Of a stretch of 64,000 nt of DNA, positions 48,813 to 57,559 are shown piece after piece (within the stretch, counting starts at the first letter, position 1; each line of letters starts with the position of its first letter). The DNA is taken from NCBI RefSeq assembly GCF_003859805.1, contig NZ_RQZG01000015.1, forward strand, positions 39,659 to 103,658, read 5' to 3'. Position numbers and translations under genes: made by a program. The notes below the pieces were generated by a model. It searched no databases, was not told the origin of the DNA, and saw only the letters and a list, made by a program, of their open reading frames with translations. The stretch is from Arachnia propionica. GTDB taxonomy: Bacteria; Actinomycetota; Actinomycetes; Propionibacteriales; Propionibacteriaceae.

Positions 48813-48821
48813 GGCCGTGGC

Positions 48822-49079
48822 TCAGCGACGACGCGGCCGGTCGACGTCCACGAAGTCGACCCGAACCTGCTCGTTCCCGGCCAGGGCGGTGACGACGGTG
48901 CGCAGTGCAGTGGCGGTACGTCCCTGCCGACCGATGACCTTGCCGATGTCCTCCGGGCTCACCCGGACCTCCAGGAGGCGACCGCGACGCAGGTCCTTGT
49001 CACGCACGGTCACGTCGTCAGGGTTGGCGACGATCCCGGCGACGAGGTGCTCAAGGGCATCGGCCAGCATGCTGCTCAC
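48822..49079 (-). CDS. khpA: KhpA-type KH-domain RNA-binding protein
   Basis: An 85-residue single KH domain with the GxxG loop in [16 protein letters not shown], found between rpsP and rimM in Gram-positive bacteria. It binds RNA with a KhpB partner. GTG 49079 overlaps the rpsP stop (GTGA); an ATG three codons later is also possible. Confidence 0.92.
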   Translation of the reverse strand: MSSMLADALEHLVAGIVANPDDVTVRDKDLRRGRLLEVRVSPEDIGKVIGRQGRTATALRTVVTALAGNEQVRVDFVDVDRPRRR

Positions 49080-49528
49080 GCCTCGGCGGCCTCGTCGTCG
49101 GCGGCCTCCTCGGCCGGGGCGTCAGCCTTCTTGGCGGCCTCCTCCTCGGCCTTCTTCCTGGCCTTGGAGATGGCGGGGGCGACGGCGTCGCTGTCCTCGG
49201 CCAGGGCCTTGGCGAACTCTGCCTCCCGGTCACGCGGCTCGGGCTGCGGGTCGATCCCTGCCGGGGTGGTGTCCCCGGTGAACTTCTGCCAGTCACCGGA
49301 ACGCTTCAGGATCGCGATCACGGCCTCAGTCGGCTGGGCGCCCACGGACAGCCAGTACTGGGCGCGCTCGGAGTTGACCCTGATGACCGAGGGATCGTTC
49401 TTCGGATGGTAGATGCCGATCTCCTCGATCGCCTGGCCGTCCCGCTTGACGCGGGAGTCCATCACGACGATGCGGTAGTGGGGTGAGCGGATCTTGCCGA
49501 GCCGCTTCAGACGAATCTTGGTAGCCAC
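49076..49528 (-). CDS. rpsP: 30S ribosomal protein S16 with acidic C-terminal tail
   Basis: A small-subunit assembly protein. 150 residues; the core (residues 1-85) has [19 protein letters not shown] and GIYHPKND. The last 65 residues are Ala/Glu-rich, a tail seen in several actinobacterial S16 proteins. GTG 49528 follows AGGAG by 10 nt. First gene of rpsP-khpA-rimM-trmD. Confidence 0.97.
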   Translation of the reverse strand: MATKIRLKRLGKIRSPHYRIVVMDSRVKRDGQAIEEIGIYHPKNDPSVIRVNSERAQYWLSVGAQPTEAVIAILKRSGDWQKFTGDTTPAGIDPQPEPRDREAEFAKALAEDSDAVAPAISKARKKAEEEAAKKADAPAEEAADDEAAEA

Positions 49529-49722
49529 TGGTGTGGGTTCTCCTGTGTGTGAGGTCTGGGTCCAGACGAGTTGGGTGGTTGGCCGCAGATGTGTGGGGCA
49601 CACCGACGGTTCACCGGGTTCAACCATGCTCGCCGGGGTGAGAGGGCGCCAGCGACAGGTGCTGGGACATTCTGCCAGAAGATGCCTGCTCCGCCCAAGC
49701 CGGGATGCGTATCATCGAGCAC

Positions 49723-50067
49723 GTGGAGATCAGTGAGGACGATTTCGAGGCCCTGGTCGGGGAGGCCCTGGAGAGTCTCCCGGCCGAGCTGCTGGACGGG
49801 CTCGACAACGTCGTGATCGTGACGGAGGACGAGCCGGAGGACGGTTCCGACACCCTGGGGGTCTACGAGGGCACCGCCCTGACCGAGCGTGACTCGTCCT
49901 GGTTCGGCTCCCTGCCGGACCGGGTGGTGCTGTTCCGCGGGCCGCTGTCGCGCATGTGCCGGGACGAGGATGAGCTCCACGAGGAGATCGTGATCACACT
50001 GGTGCACGAGATCGGACACTTCCACGGGATCGACGAGCAACGGCTGCACGACCTGGGGTGGGGATGA
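49723..50067 (+). CDS. Zincin-like metallopeptidase family protein
   Basis: A 114-residue protein of the metallopeptidase family PF06262, with the zinc motif HEIGHFHG near residue 92 and a conserved EISEDDFEALVGEALESLP start. The function is unknown. GTG 49723 is chosen because TATCAT lies seven bases upstream (leaderless); the open frame begins at ATG 49705, which overlaps that box. Divergent from rpsP, convergent with sppA. Confidence 0.86.
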   Translation: MEISEDDFEALVGEALESLPAELLDGLDNVVIVTEDEPEDGSDTLGVYEGTALTERDSSWFGSLPDRVVLFRGPLSRMCRDEDELHEEIVITLVHEIGHFHGIDEQRLHDLGWG

Positions 50068-50083
50068 CCGAGGGGGCGATCGT

Positions 50084-51262
50084 TCAGCCACACACCGCCC
50101 GGACGTCCCCGGCGTAGACCAGCGGCTGGGTGGCGGCACACAGGCTCGGGGAGACGACGGCCCCCTGCCCGAGCTCCGACAAGGGCTGTGAGGCACCCCA
50201 GGCCCGTTTGGCCCCGAGCAGCTCCTGGAAGGCCGTGGGTTTGCCCACCGCCTCCACCACGGTGTCCGCCGGGTCGAGCCCTGCCGTGGTGGCCGCGTGC
50301 CGGAAGAACTCGTCGCGTCCCATCACCTTGTCCGCCAGACCATTGGCGACTGCCTCCTGAGCATTGAAGATGTAGGCCCCCAGCTCGTCGCGGATGACCT
50401 GCTCGGGGATCCCCCGATGGGTGGAGACGTGGGAGACGAAGTTCTGGTACTCACCATCGATGAGGATCTGCATCCGGGCGATCTCCTCCTCGGTGGCGGC
50501 CCGGTACGGGTTCCCGTAGTCCTTGCCGGTTCCGGCGGTGATGTACCGCTGGGTGATCCCTCCCGTGGTCGTGACCCCGGGGACGAGGAGTGTGCCACTG
50601 GTGGCCACCACGTCACGGTACTCGGTGAGAGGCCCCATGATGACCCCGATGCTGCCCATCATGGCCCCGTGGTCGGCGATGATCTCGGTGGCCGTCGCGG
50701 TGGAGTACACCCCACCCGAGGCGGCCATCCCCTCCACGTGGACCAGCACCGGGCCTCCGGTGCGCTCCTTGTAGCGCACGATGGCATCACTGATGGCCTT
50801 CGAGCCCGGGATGGTCCCTCCGGGCGTGTTGACCAGCAGCACCACCCCGGAGGCGTCGGCCGTGGTCAGTTCGTCCAGCTGTGCTGCGACCTCGTAACCG
50901 TAGGTCCCGGCGGCCAGCAGACCACCCTCACTGGAGTCGGTGAGGATGGTCCCGCTGACCGTGATCGCGCGGAGCCTTCCCGAGGCCGTGGGGGAACCCC
51001 AGACGGTGTTGAGTGAGGTGCTGGCCCCACTCGGGGTGATGCTGTTCGCCACGAGCCCGACGGCGGCCAGCATGAACAGCCCGGAGACGATGGTGAGCAC
51101 GAGACCACCGGCCATGAGTCCCAGTCCGATCCCGGTACCGAGCCCGAGGCCGTTGCGGAACCCGGGGCGTCTGTTCTCCGTGACGGGAACGGGCATGGCC
51201 GGTGGCGGGTAGTACGGGGAGGTGGGCTGGGCGTCATCTGGCTGGGTCATGGCACCAGTCAA
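50084..51262 (-). CDS. sppA: Signal peptide peptidase SppA-type S49 serine peptidase
   Basis: Degrades cleaved signal peptides in the membrane. 392 residues: a Pro-rich cytosolic start, one membrane segment (about residues 40-65), LLVNTPGGTIPGSKAISD, the Ser in GMAASGGVYSTATA and the Lys in AGTGKDYGNPYR. The C-terminal 80 residues extend beyond the catalytic domain. ATG 51250 is a possible alternative to the start given (TTG 51262). Confidence 0.88.
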   Translation of the reverse strand: MTGAMTQPDDAQPTSPYYPPPAMPVPVTENRRPGFRNGLGLGTGIGLGLMAGGLVLTIVSGLFMLAAVGLVANSITPSGASTSLNTVWGSPTASGRLRAITVSGTILTDSSEGGLLAAGTYGYEVAAQLDELTTADASGVVLLVNTPGGTIPGSKAISDAIVRYKERTGGPVLVHVEGMAASGGVYSTATATEIIADHGAMMGSIGVIMGPLTEYRDVVATSGTLLVPGVTTTGGITQRYITAGTGKDYGNPYRAATEEEIARMQILIDGEYQNFVSHVSTHRGIPEQVIRDELGAYIFNAQEAVANGLADKVMGRDEFFRHAATTAGLDPADTVVEAVGKPTAFQELLGAKRAWGASQPLSELGQGAVVSPSLCAATQPLVYAGDVRAVCG

Positions 51263-51286
51263 CCATGCCCGGGTGATGACGTGTAC

Positions 51287-52867
51287 TCACTGGGTCGGCG
51301 GGTTCTCCCCGTCGCCTGGGGGACGCCTGCGCCAGCCCTCACCACCGAGTTGCCAGGGATGGGACCCCTCCAGTGGACGGTAGTTCACCCCACCGGCCGC
51401 GAGCCGTTCCAGGTGTCCCTCGAGCCTTCCCCTGAACTCGGCCACGTCGCGTCCCGTGGGATCACTCCAGGCCACCTCCGCCAAGGAACACCCCCTGGGC
51501 CATGCCGAGTACTGCACGTGGCGGTAGTTCTGCAGGAACTCCGACCACAGCTGGAACTGGGTTCCGAGCACCCGCCCGGCCGCCTCCGGGGACAGACCCG
51601 CCGTCGGATCGAAGGAGTAGGCCTTCTCCCAGGTGGTGATGGCCCACTGGGCATAGGGTTCCTGCGGATCGGCGGACTGGTAGAAGTCGTAGTAGGTGTG
51701 GCTGGACGGGCTCATGATGACCTGCATCCCGCCCTCGGCCGCCCTGCCACCGACCTCGGCGTCACGCCAGCACTGGCAGATCATGCCCTCGACCACACCG
51801 TCCTCGACCACCTCGTCCCAACCGATGGGAGTGACGCCCCGTGAGGTGAGCCAGTCCCTCATGTGCAGGGTGAACCACCGCTGGATGTTCGCGACGTCCT
51901 CCACCCCGAGGCCCTTGGCCCGTTCGGCGACCTCCTCGGAGGCCACCCAGTGCGTGGTCGGCACCTCGTCACCCCCGATGTGGACGTGGCGAGCGCCGGT
52001 GGCCTCGATCACCTGCTCCCAGATCCCGTGGACGAAGTCCATGGCCTCGTCGGAGAAGTTGAGGACGTTGTGGTGGATCTCCGGGTAGTGCGCCACCCCG
52101 TCGAGTGCCGTTGGATCCGTGGCGAACTCCGGGTAGGCGGCGAGCAGTGCCGTCACGTGTCCGGGGAAGTCCAGCTCCGGCACGGTCTCGATGCCGAGTG
52201 AGCGTGCATAGTCGGCCACCGCACGGATCTGGTCCAAGGTGTAGTGGCCCCCGTGCGGGGTGCCGTCGTCACCCCAGAACCGGTTGGAGGTCTTGGTGCG
52301 CCACGACGCCACCTCGGCCAGGCGCGGGTACTTGTCCCAGGCCACGCGCCACCCCTGGTCATCACTCAGGTGCCAGTGGAAGACGTTCAGCTTGTGCCTG
52401 GCCATCCAGTTGATGAAGTCGATCACGTCGTGCAGCGGCAGGAAGTGGCGCGACGGGTCCAGCATGGCGCCCCGCCAGGCGAACCGTGGGGCGTCCTCGA
52501 TCCTGGCACCGACGAGCGGCACGGGCAGCCCGACGGGCGCGGTGAAGATCTCGGGCGGGGCGAGTTGGAGAAGGGTCTGGGCGGCCCACCCGGCACCGCG
52601 CGGGGAGCCGGCGACGACCTGGACTCGATCCTTCGTGACATGGAGCCGGTAGCCCTCCTCGGGGAGCTCGGGGTCGAGCCCCACCTCGATGGCCCCCGAC
52701 TCCTCGATCGGCAGCGGCAGCCCCGTCGTGAGGCTGAGCGCGCGTTGGACGGCCCGGGCTGCGGGCCCGGCCTCCTCGGTCGCGGCCACGATCCGGGTCG
52801 TGTGGTCGAGGGTGAGCCCCTCGCCACCGACATCGGCGGAACGTGGGGCGGGCAACAGTGCGGTCAT
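51287..52867 (-). CDS. GH20 beta-N-acetylhexosaminidase
   Basis: Releases terminal N-acetylhexosamine from glycans. 526 residues: an N-terminal GH20b domain (to about 125), then the barrel with WRGAMLDPSRHFLP, HWHLSDDQGWR and the catalytic Asp-Glu in HIGGDEVPTTHW. No signal peptide is visible, so it probably acts on imported sugars. The ATG overlaps the stop of the GH36 gene (ATGA). Third gene of the lacI operon. Confidence 0.93.
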   Translation of the reverse strand: MTALLPAPRSADVGGEGLTLDHTTRIVAATEEAGPAARAVQRALSLTTGLPLPIEESGAIEVGLDPELPEEGYRLHVTKDRVQVVAGSPRGAGWAAQTLLQLAPPEIFTAPVGLPVPLVGARIEDAPRFAWRGAMLDPSRHFLPLHDVIDFINWMARHKLNVFHWHLSDDQGWRVAWDKYPRLAEVASWRTKTSNRFWGDDGTPHGGHYTLDQIRAVADYARSLGIETVPELDFPGHVTALLAAYPEFATDPTALDGVAHYPEIHHNVLNFSDEAMDFVHGIWEQVIEATGARHVHIGGDEVPTTHWVASEEVAERAKGLGVEDVANIQRWFTLHMRDWLTSRGVTPIGWDEVVEDGVVEGMICQCWRDAEVGGRAAEGGMQVIMSPSSHTYYDFYQSADPQEPYAQWAITTWEKAYSFDPTAGLSPEAAGRVLGTQFQLWSEFLQNYRHVQYSAWPRGCSLAEVAWSDPTGRDVAEFRGRLEGHLERLAAGGVNYRPLEGSHPWQLGGEGWRRRPPGDGENPPTQ

Positions 52868-55053
52868 GACGTGACTCCTTCAGCGTTGAGGGCAGATGTG
52901 GTGACTTCGATGATCAGGACCTGATCGGGGTGCAGCGACGGGGCGGTCAGTCCCACGGCCTCCAGCACACCGCCTGAGGCCTCGATCCCTTTCGCCAACC
53001 AGGGTGGGGCGATGAGACCTGCTGGGGGACGCCCGGGGCTGATCGCCCGGACGCGGTAGCGCATCCCTGCGTCGAGACCGGGCAGCCTCACCCGCCCCGG
53101 CACCTCGTCAGGTCCGGTCCCGATGCTGGCCAGTGCGAAGAGGGCGCGTCGACGATCCGGCGCCACCACCCCGTGCAGCCAGAGTGGCCCCTGGGCGACG
53201 ACGTCGCGCACCATGTCGCCCCCGAGCAGCAGGGGGCGCTCAGCCTTGAACCAGGTGATCCAGGCCCTGAGGTCGGCCAACTCCTCCGTGGTGGCCTCCG
53301 TCAGGTCCCATTCCACCCCGAGGTGTCCCCACACCGCCGTACCGGCCCGGAAGCCGAGGTCGTGCTGTCGGGAGGTGGTCTGGTTGCGTCCCGAGGCGAT
53401 GTGGCTGCCCAGCACCTCAGGAGGCATCAGTTGCAGGCTCCAGCGGAGCATGTGCTGTCGCTCCAACGGGTCGATGCAGTCGGAGACCCAGAACCGTTGG
53501 ACGTGTCGGGCCATCTCCAGGTCGATCCGCCCACCCCCGGAGGAGCAGCTCTCGATCTCCAGCCCGGGATGATCCGCCCGCAACCGGTCGATGATCGCGA
53601 GGGCCGCCGCGACCTGTGCCCCGCCCACGGCGCGGCCACCGGCGGCCTGGTGCCCGGCGTCGAAGGTGTCCCGGTTGTGGTCCCACTTGATGTAGTCCAG
53701 CCGGTACTCACGCACCAGCGCATCCATCCGGGACCACACCAGTTCCCTCGCCTCGGGGATCGTCAGGTCCAGCACCTGCTGGTTCCGCCAGGACACGGGC
53801 CACTCACGGTGGGCGGCGAGGATCCACTCAGGGTGCTCACGAGCCAGGCGCGAGTCCGGGTTGACCATCTCCGGCTCGAACCACAGCCCGAACTGCATCC
53901 CCAGTCCACGTACGTGGTCGACCAGGGGGTGCAACCCGTCCGGCCAGACCTCCGGGTCCACCTCCCAGTCGCCCAGTCCCGCGGTGTCATCACGGCGTCC
54001 GAGGAACCACCCGTCGTCGAGGACGTAGCGCTCCACACCGATGCCGTGGGCGACATCCGCCAGTTCCTTGAGCTTGAGCAGGCTGTGGTCGAACCCGACG
54101 GCCTCCCAGACGTTCAGGGTCACGGGGCGCTCCACCCCGGGCACACCGGGTTGTGCCCGGACCCAGCGGTGGAAGCGACGCGCCGCCGCGTCGAGTCCCT
54201 CCCCGTGGGTGTAGTACAGCGTGGGGCCGGTGTGGGTGTCGCCGGGGTGAAGACGGATCTCTCCCGGGCTGAGCGCCTCTCCCCCGCCGAGCACCTGGTT
54301 GCCGCTCGGCAGACGTTCGAGGTAGGTCCGGGAGTTGCCACCGGTCGCGACGTGGAGGCCCCAGACCCTGCCCTCACGGAACCCGAAGCCAGCACTCCCG
54401 CACAGCATCACCGTCGGGGAGTCGAAGCCGGGACGACCCCGTCGCTGCTCCCTGAGGTGGACGCCGTTGACGACGCGACGCCGCTGCGGGGCACGTTCGT
54501 GTGCCCACCGGCCCGTGAAGTCCAGGATCTCGTCGGCCTCCAGCGGCACCGGGAGGGCCAGGTTCAGGCCGTCCAGCCAGTAGGGCGTGTTCCCCGTGTT
54601 GCGGAGCATCGCGGTGACCTCCAGCACGCCCCCCGCCGCGATCCGCAGGGTGAGCGTGGCCTCGAGTCCCACGTGTGGGTCCGACAGCTCGAAGACCGCC
54701 TGTCGCGCATTCGTCACGCGTCCCCCCGGGGCCAACGGGGCGCCGTCCACCTGCACGCTCCGGGTGCTCAGGTGCGGTGACCAGCCGGTGCCGTCCTCAC
54801 GGTGCCCGATGACTCCCGGTTGCCCGGTCCATCCGGTCCAGGGCGCTGGCAGCACCCCGGCCTCGAGGGGGATGTCGGGCACGTTGTCGACATAGGCGCG
54901 CGCCAGGAGCTGCCCGGCCGAGGCCAGGTCGTGCTGTTCCATCTCTCCCCAGTCCGCACCCCAGTGCAGCACCGCTGGGAGCCCTGAGTCCCCGACGTCG
55001 ATGAGGGCAGCGGTGCCGCCATCACGCAGGTGGACGGTCCAGGCGTGGGCCAT
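52864..55053 (-). CDS. GH36 alpha-galactosidase
   Basis: Hydrolyses alpha-galactosides. 729 residues in the usual three parts: N-terminal beta domain, barrel and C-terminal beta domain. Catalytic pieces are LDDGWFLGRRDD, GLWFEPEMVNPDS, the nucleophile Asp in YIKWDHNRD and SCSSGGGRIDLEM with acid/base further on (WVSDCIDP). SD AAGGAG lies 7 nt before the ATG, 21 bp after the lacI stop. No export signal. Confidence 0.94.
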   Translation of the reverse strand: MAHAWTVHLRDGGTAALIDVGDSGLPAVLHWGADWGEMEQHDLASAGQLLARAYVDNVPDIPLEAGVLPAPWTGWTGQPGVIGHREDGTGWSPHLSTRSVQVDGAPLAPGGRVTNARQAVFELSDPHVGLEATLTLRIAAGGVLEVTAMLRNTGNTPYWLDGLNLALPVPLEADEILDFTGRWAHERAPQRRRVVNGVHLREQRRGRPGFDSPTVMLCGSAGFGFREGRVWGLHVATGGNSRTYLERLPSGNQVLGGGEALSPGEIRLHPGDTHTGPTLYYTHGEGLDAAARRFHRWVRAQPGVPGVERPVTLNVWEAVGFDHSLLKLKELADVAHGIGVERYVLDDGWFLGRRDDTAGLGDWEVDPEVWPDGLHPLVDHVRGLGMQFGLWFEPEMVNPDSRLAREHPEWILAAHREWPVSWRNQQVLDLTIPEARELVWSRMDALVREYRLDYIKWDHNRDTFDAGHQAAGGRAVGGAQVAAALAIIDRLRADHPGLEIESCSSGGGRIDLEMARHVQRFWVSDCIDPLERQHMLRWSLQLMPPEVLGSHIASGRNQTTSRQHDLGFRAGTAVWGHLGVEWDLTEATTEELADLRAWITWFKAERPLLLGGDMVRDVVAQGPLWLHGVVAPDRRRALFALASIGTGPDEVPGRVRLPGLDAGMRYRVRAISPGRPPAGLIAPPWLAKGIEASGGVLEAVGLTAPSLHPDQVLIIEVTTSALNAEGVTS

Positions 55054-55074
55054 CGGGGCTCCTTCATGGTGGGA

Positions 55075-56115
55075 TCAGGCCGGGCGGGTGGAGCCACGGA
55101 CGATGAGTTCGGGTTGCAGGATGAGTGGTCCTGCCGGCGGGGCCCCGTCGATCTCGGCGAGGATCCGCTCCGTGGCTGCGGTCGCCAGGTCACGCCACGG
55201 GTTGGTCACGGTGGTCAGTGCAGGACTGGTCACCCTGGAGATCTCCGCGTCGTCGAAGCCGACGAGTTTGACATCCCGTGGCACCTGGACGTCATGCTCG
55301 TTCAACACCGACAGCGCCGCAGCGGCCATGTGGTCGGAGGCGACGAAGAGCCCGTCGAATTCGACGCCGGACCGCAGAAGTTCCAGGGCGTTGGTACGGC
55401 CGGATTCCGGCTCGTAGTTGCCGTGGCGCACGGCGACCGGTTCCAGGCCTGCATCCGCCAGGGCCTCGTGGAAGCCTCGGTGTCGTTCACGTGCCGAGGC
55501 GATGTCCATGTGTCCCGAGATGGTCGCGATCCGACGGCAGCCCTGGGCCACCAGGTGCTCTCCTGCGGCCCTGCCTCCTGCGACATTGTCCACGTCGACG
55601 AAACGTTCCGCCACGGAGAACCCCCCGTCGGTGCGCGGCTCGGCTGCGGGACGCCCGAGGAACATGCAGGGACGTCCCACTCGCTCCAGGAGTGTGGGCA
55701 GCCGGTCCTCGTCGTGGTGGGAGACCACCAGCACCGCGTCGACGTGCCCGCCCACGAGGTACTCCTCCAGCTTGCGGCGGAAGCTGCCGTAGGACAGGTA
55801 GAGCGCCATGTGCTGGTCGGTGTCCTCCAACCGCTCGGCGACCGCCGCCACGGAGATGGAGAAGAAGGGATCGTGGAAGACCCGTCGGTGTGGCTCGGAG
55901 ACGATGACCGCGATGGTGTTCGAACGCCTCAGCGCCAAGGACCTCGCGGCCTGGTTCGGCACGTAGTCGAGTTGCTGGATGGCCGCCTCGATGGCCTGCT
56001 GCGCCTGGGGGCTGACCCGGTGGCCGCCCCTGACCGCACGGGAGACGGTGGCACGGGAGACCCCTGCCACGCGGGCCACATCATCCAGCGTGGGGGCCGG
56101 ATTCCTCGCAGCCAT
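55075..56115 (-). CDS. LacI family repressor of the galactosidase/hexosaminidase operon
   Basis: 346 residues: N-terminal HTH with LDDVARVAGVSRATVSRAV, hinge, and a periplasmic-binding-protein-like sugar domain. ATG 56115 follows GGAGG by 6 nt. It is the first gene of lacI-GH36-GH20, so it probably represses its own operon through the dyad at 56136-56149. No sugar transporter is in the operon. Confidence 0.92.
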   Translation of the reverse strand: MAARNPAPTLDDVARVAGVSRATVSRAVRGGHRVSPQAQQAIEAAIQQLDYVPNQAARSLALRRSNTIAVIVSEPHRRVFHDPFFSISVAAVAERLEDTDQHMALYLSYGSFRRKLEEYLVGGHVDAVLVVSHHDEDRLPTLLERVGRPCMFLGRPAAEPRTDGGFSVAERFVDVDNVAGGRAAGEHLVAQGCRRIATISGHMDIASARERHRGFHEALADAGLEPVAVRHGNYEPESGRTNALELLRSGVEFDGLFVASDHMAAAALSVLNEHDVQVPRDVKLVGFDDAEISRVTSPALTTVTNPWRDLATAATERILAEIDGAPPAGPLILQPELIVRGSTRPA

Positions 56116-56135
56116 TGCATCCTCCGTCCAACGTG

Positions 56136-56149
56136 TGAGAGCGCTCCCA
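56136..56149. promoter_or_regulatory. LacI-family operator
   Basis: TGAGAGCGCTCCCA is a near-perfect dyad with the central CG typical of LacI-family operators, 21 bp before the lacI start. Function inferred from position and pattern. Confidence 0.65.
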
Positions 56150-56229
56150 AGAGCCAAGAATCCCGTGATCCCCGGTGTTTGTCAACAACTTCACTCCTTG
56201 TGTTGGGCACGTCGTGCCGACGCCTCGTC

Positions 56230-57303
56230 TCACAGCACCCTGCCACGCAGGATGCGGGCCACGGGATGACGCAGCGCAGCCACGTCACGTCGTGGGTCCT
56301 CCGCCATCACGATGAGGTCGGCGCTGGCCCCGACCTCAAGTCCCGACGCTCCCAGCCACTGACGAGCGCCCCAGCTGGAGGCCTTCACGGCGAACTCCGC
56401 ACCACCGAGACCGGCCAGCTCCGCCACCTCGGAGAGGATCTCGCCGTGAGGCACCACGGTTCCGGCATCCGTCCCGGACCAGACCTGGAGTCCGGCCTCG
56501 ATGGCCTTCCCGATGGTCTCGTGTCGTCTGTGGTGGAGGTCCATGAGATGGGAGGCGAAGCGGGGGTACTTGTCCCTGCCCGGCTCGGCGTACTGGGGGA
56601 AGCGGTTGAGGTTGATGAACGTGGGCACCAGTGCGGTGCCTCGCCGTGCCATCTCATCGATCACCTCGTCACTCATCCCGGTGCCGTGCTCGATGCAGTC
56701 GATCCCGGCTGCGACCAACTCCGCCACGGCCTGTTCGCCGAAGCAGTGGGCAGTCACCCGGGCTCCCTCCTCATGGGCGACCGCGATGGCCCGCGCCGCC
56801 ACGTCGGCGGGGAAGGAGGGTTCGAGGTCACCGGTGCTCCGGTCGATCCAGTCACCGACGAGCTTGACCCAGCCGTCACCGTCGCGCGCCTCGTGCCGCA
56901 CCTGGTCGACGAGCTGCTCCGGCTCCACCTCGACGGCGAGGTGCCGGATGTAGCGCCTGGTACGTGCGATGTGACGCCCGGAGCGGATCAGTCTGGGCAG
57001 GGTTTCGTCCTGCTGCACCCAACGGGTGTCAGACGGGGATCCGGCATCCCGTATCAGCATGGTGCCCGCCGCCAGGTCGGCCCGGGCCTGGGCCAGGGTC
57101 ACCTCGCGGCTCACCTGACCCTGCTCCCCCAGTCCGATGTGGCAGTGGGCGTCCACCAGCCCGGGGACGATGAAGGCGTCTCGTGCCACCGTCTCGGCCC
57201 CGGGGACGGGGCCGTCGGTGAGCACGCCGCCGTGGATCCAGAGATCACGCGGTTCTGTCTCGGGGATGAAGGTGCCGTGAATGTGCAGGGACTGCGATGC
57301 CAT
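56230..57303 (-). CDS. Amidohydrolase family protein (imidazolonepropionase/prolidase-like)
   Basis: A 357-residue metal-dependent hydrolase. Metal ligands: VDAHCHIGLG (HxH), later His in RVTAHCFGE and IDCIEHGTGM, and the Asp in SGTDAGTVVPHGE. Related enzymes hydrolyse Xaa-Pro dipeptides, imidazolones or ochratoxin-like amides; the substrate is unknown. ATG 57303 has TAGGCT seven bases upstream (leaderless), the same box as the FAH-family gene. Longer open frame to 57741 is not coding. Confidence 0.88.
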   Translation of the reverse strand: MASQSLHIHGTFIPETEPRDLWIHGGVLTDGPVPGAETVARDAFIVPGLVDAHCHIGLGEQGQVSREVTLAQARADLAAGTMLIRDAGSPSDTRWVQQDETLPRLIRSGRHIARTRRYIRHLAVEVEPEQLVDQVRHEARDGDGWVKLVGDWIDRSTGDLEPSFPADVAARAIAVAHEEGARVTAHCFGEQAVAELVAAGIDCIEHGTGMSDEVIDEMARRGTALVPTFINLNRFPQYAEPGRDKYPRFASHLMDLHHRRHETIGKAIEAGLQVWSGTDAGTVVPHGEILSEVAELAGLGGAEFAVKASSWGARQWLGASGLEVGASADLIVMAEDPRRDVAALRHPVARILRGRVL

Positions 57304-57559
57304 GCAGGACAGCCTAGATGGTCGATCCCGGCGCCATGCTGCCGCATCGGCCCAGCCGACGCCGTTGGTACGGTTCCGTCGACGGCGATGGGCCGGTGAG
57401 GTGAGCATCAGCAACGACGACGCGGTCGCACGGAACGCCCGGCCACACCACCGCGCCATCCACCGGAGGAGAACGGGCACTTTGCTGAGTGAGCCGATGC
57501 GGGGTTCGCAGCGGCTGCCCTGCCTGGCGGACCCTCCCCGGGTTTCCCCGAGGTCGGAC

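Noticed and set aside
55030..57399. A 789-codon plus-strand ORF opposite the lacI and amidohydrolase genes
   Set aside because: Shadow frame; both minus-strand genes have clear catalytic and DNA-binding motifs.
57304..57559. SRP RNA gene next to ffh
   Set aside because: The conserved core of bacterial SRP RNA is not present in this gap.
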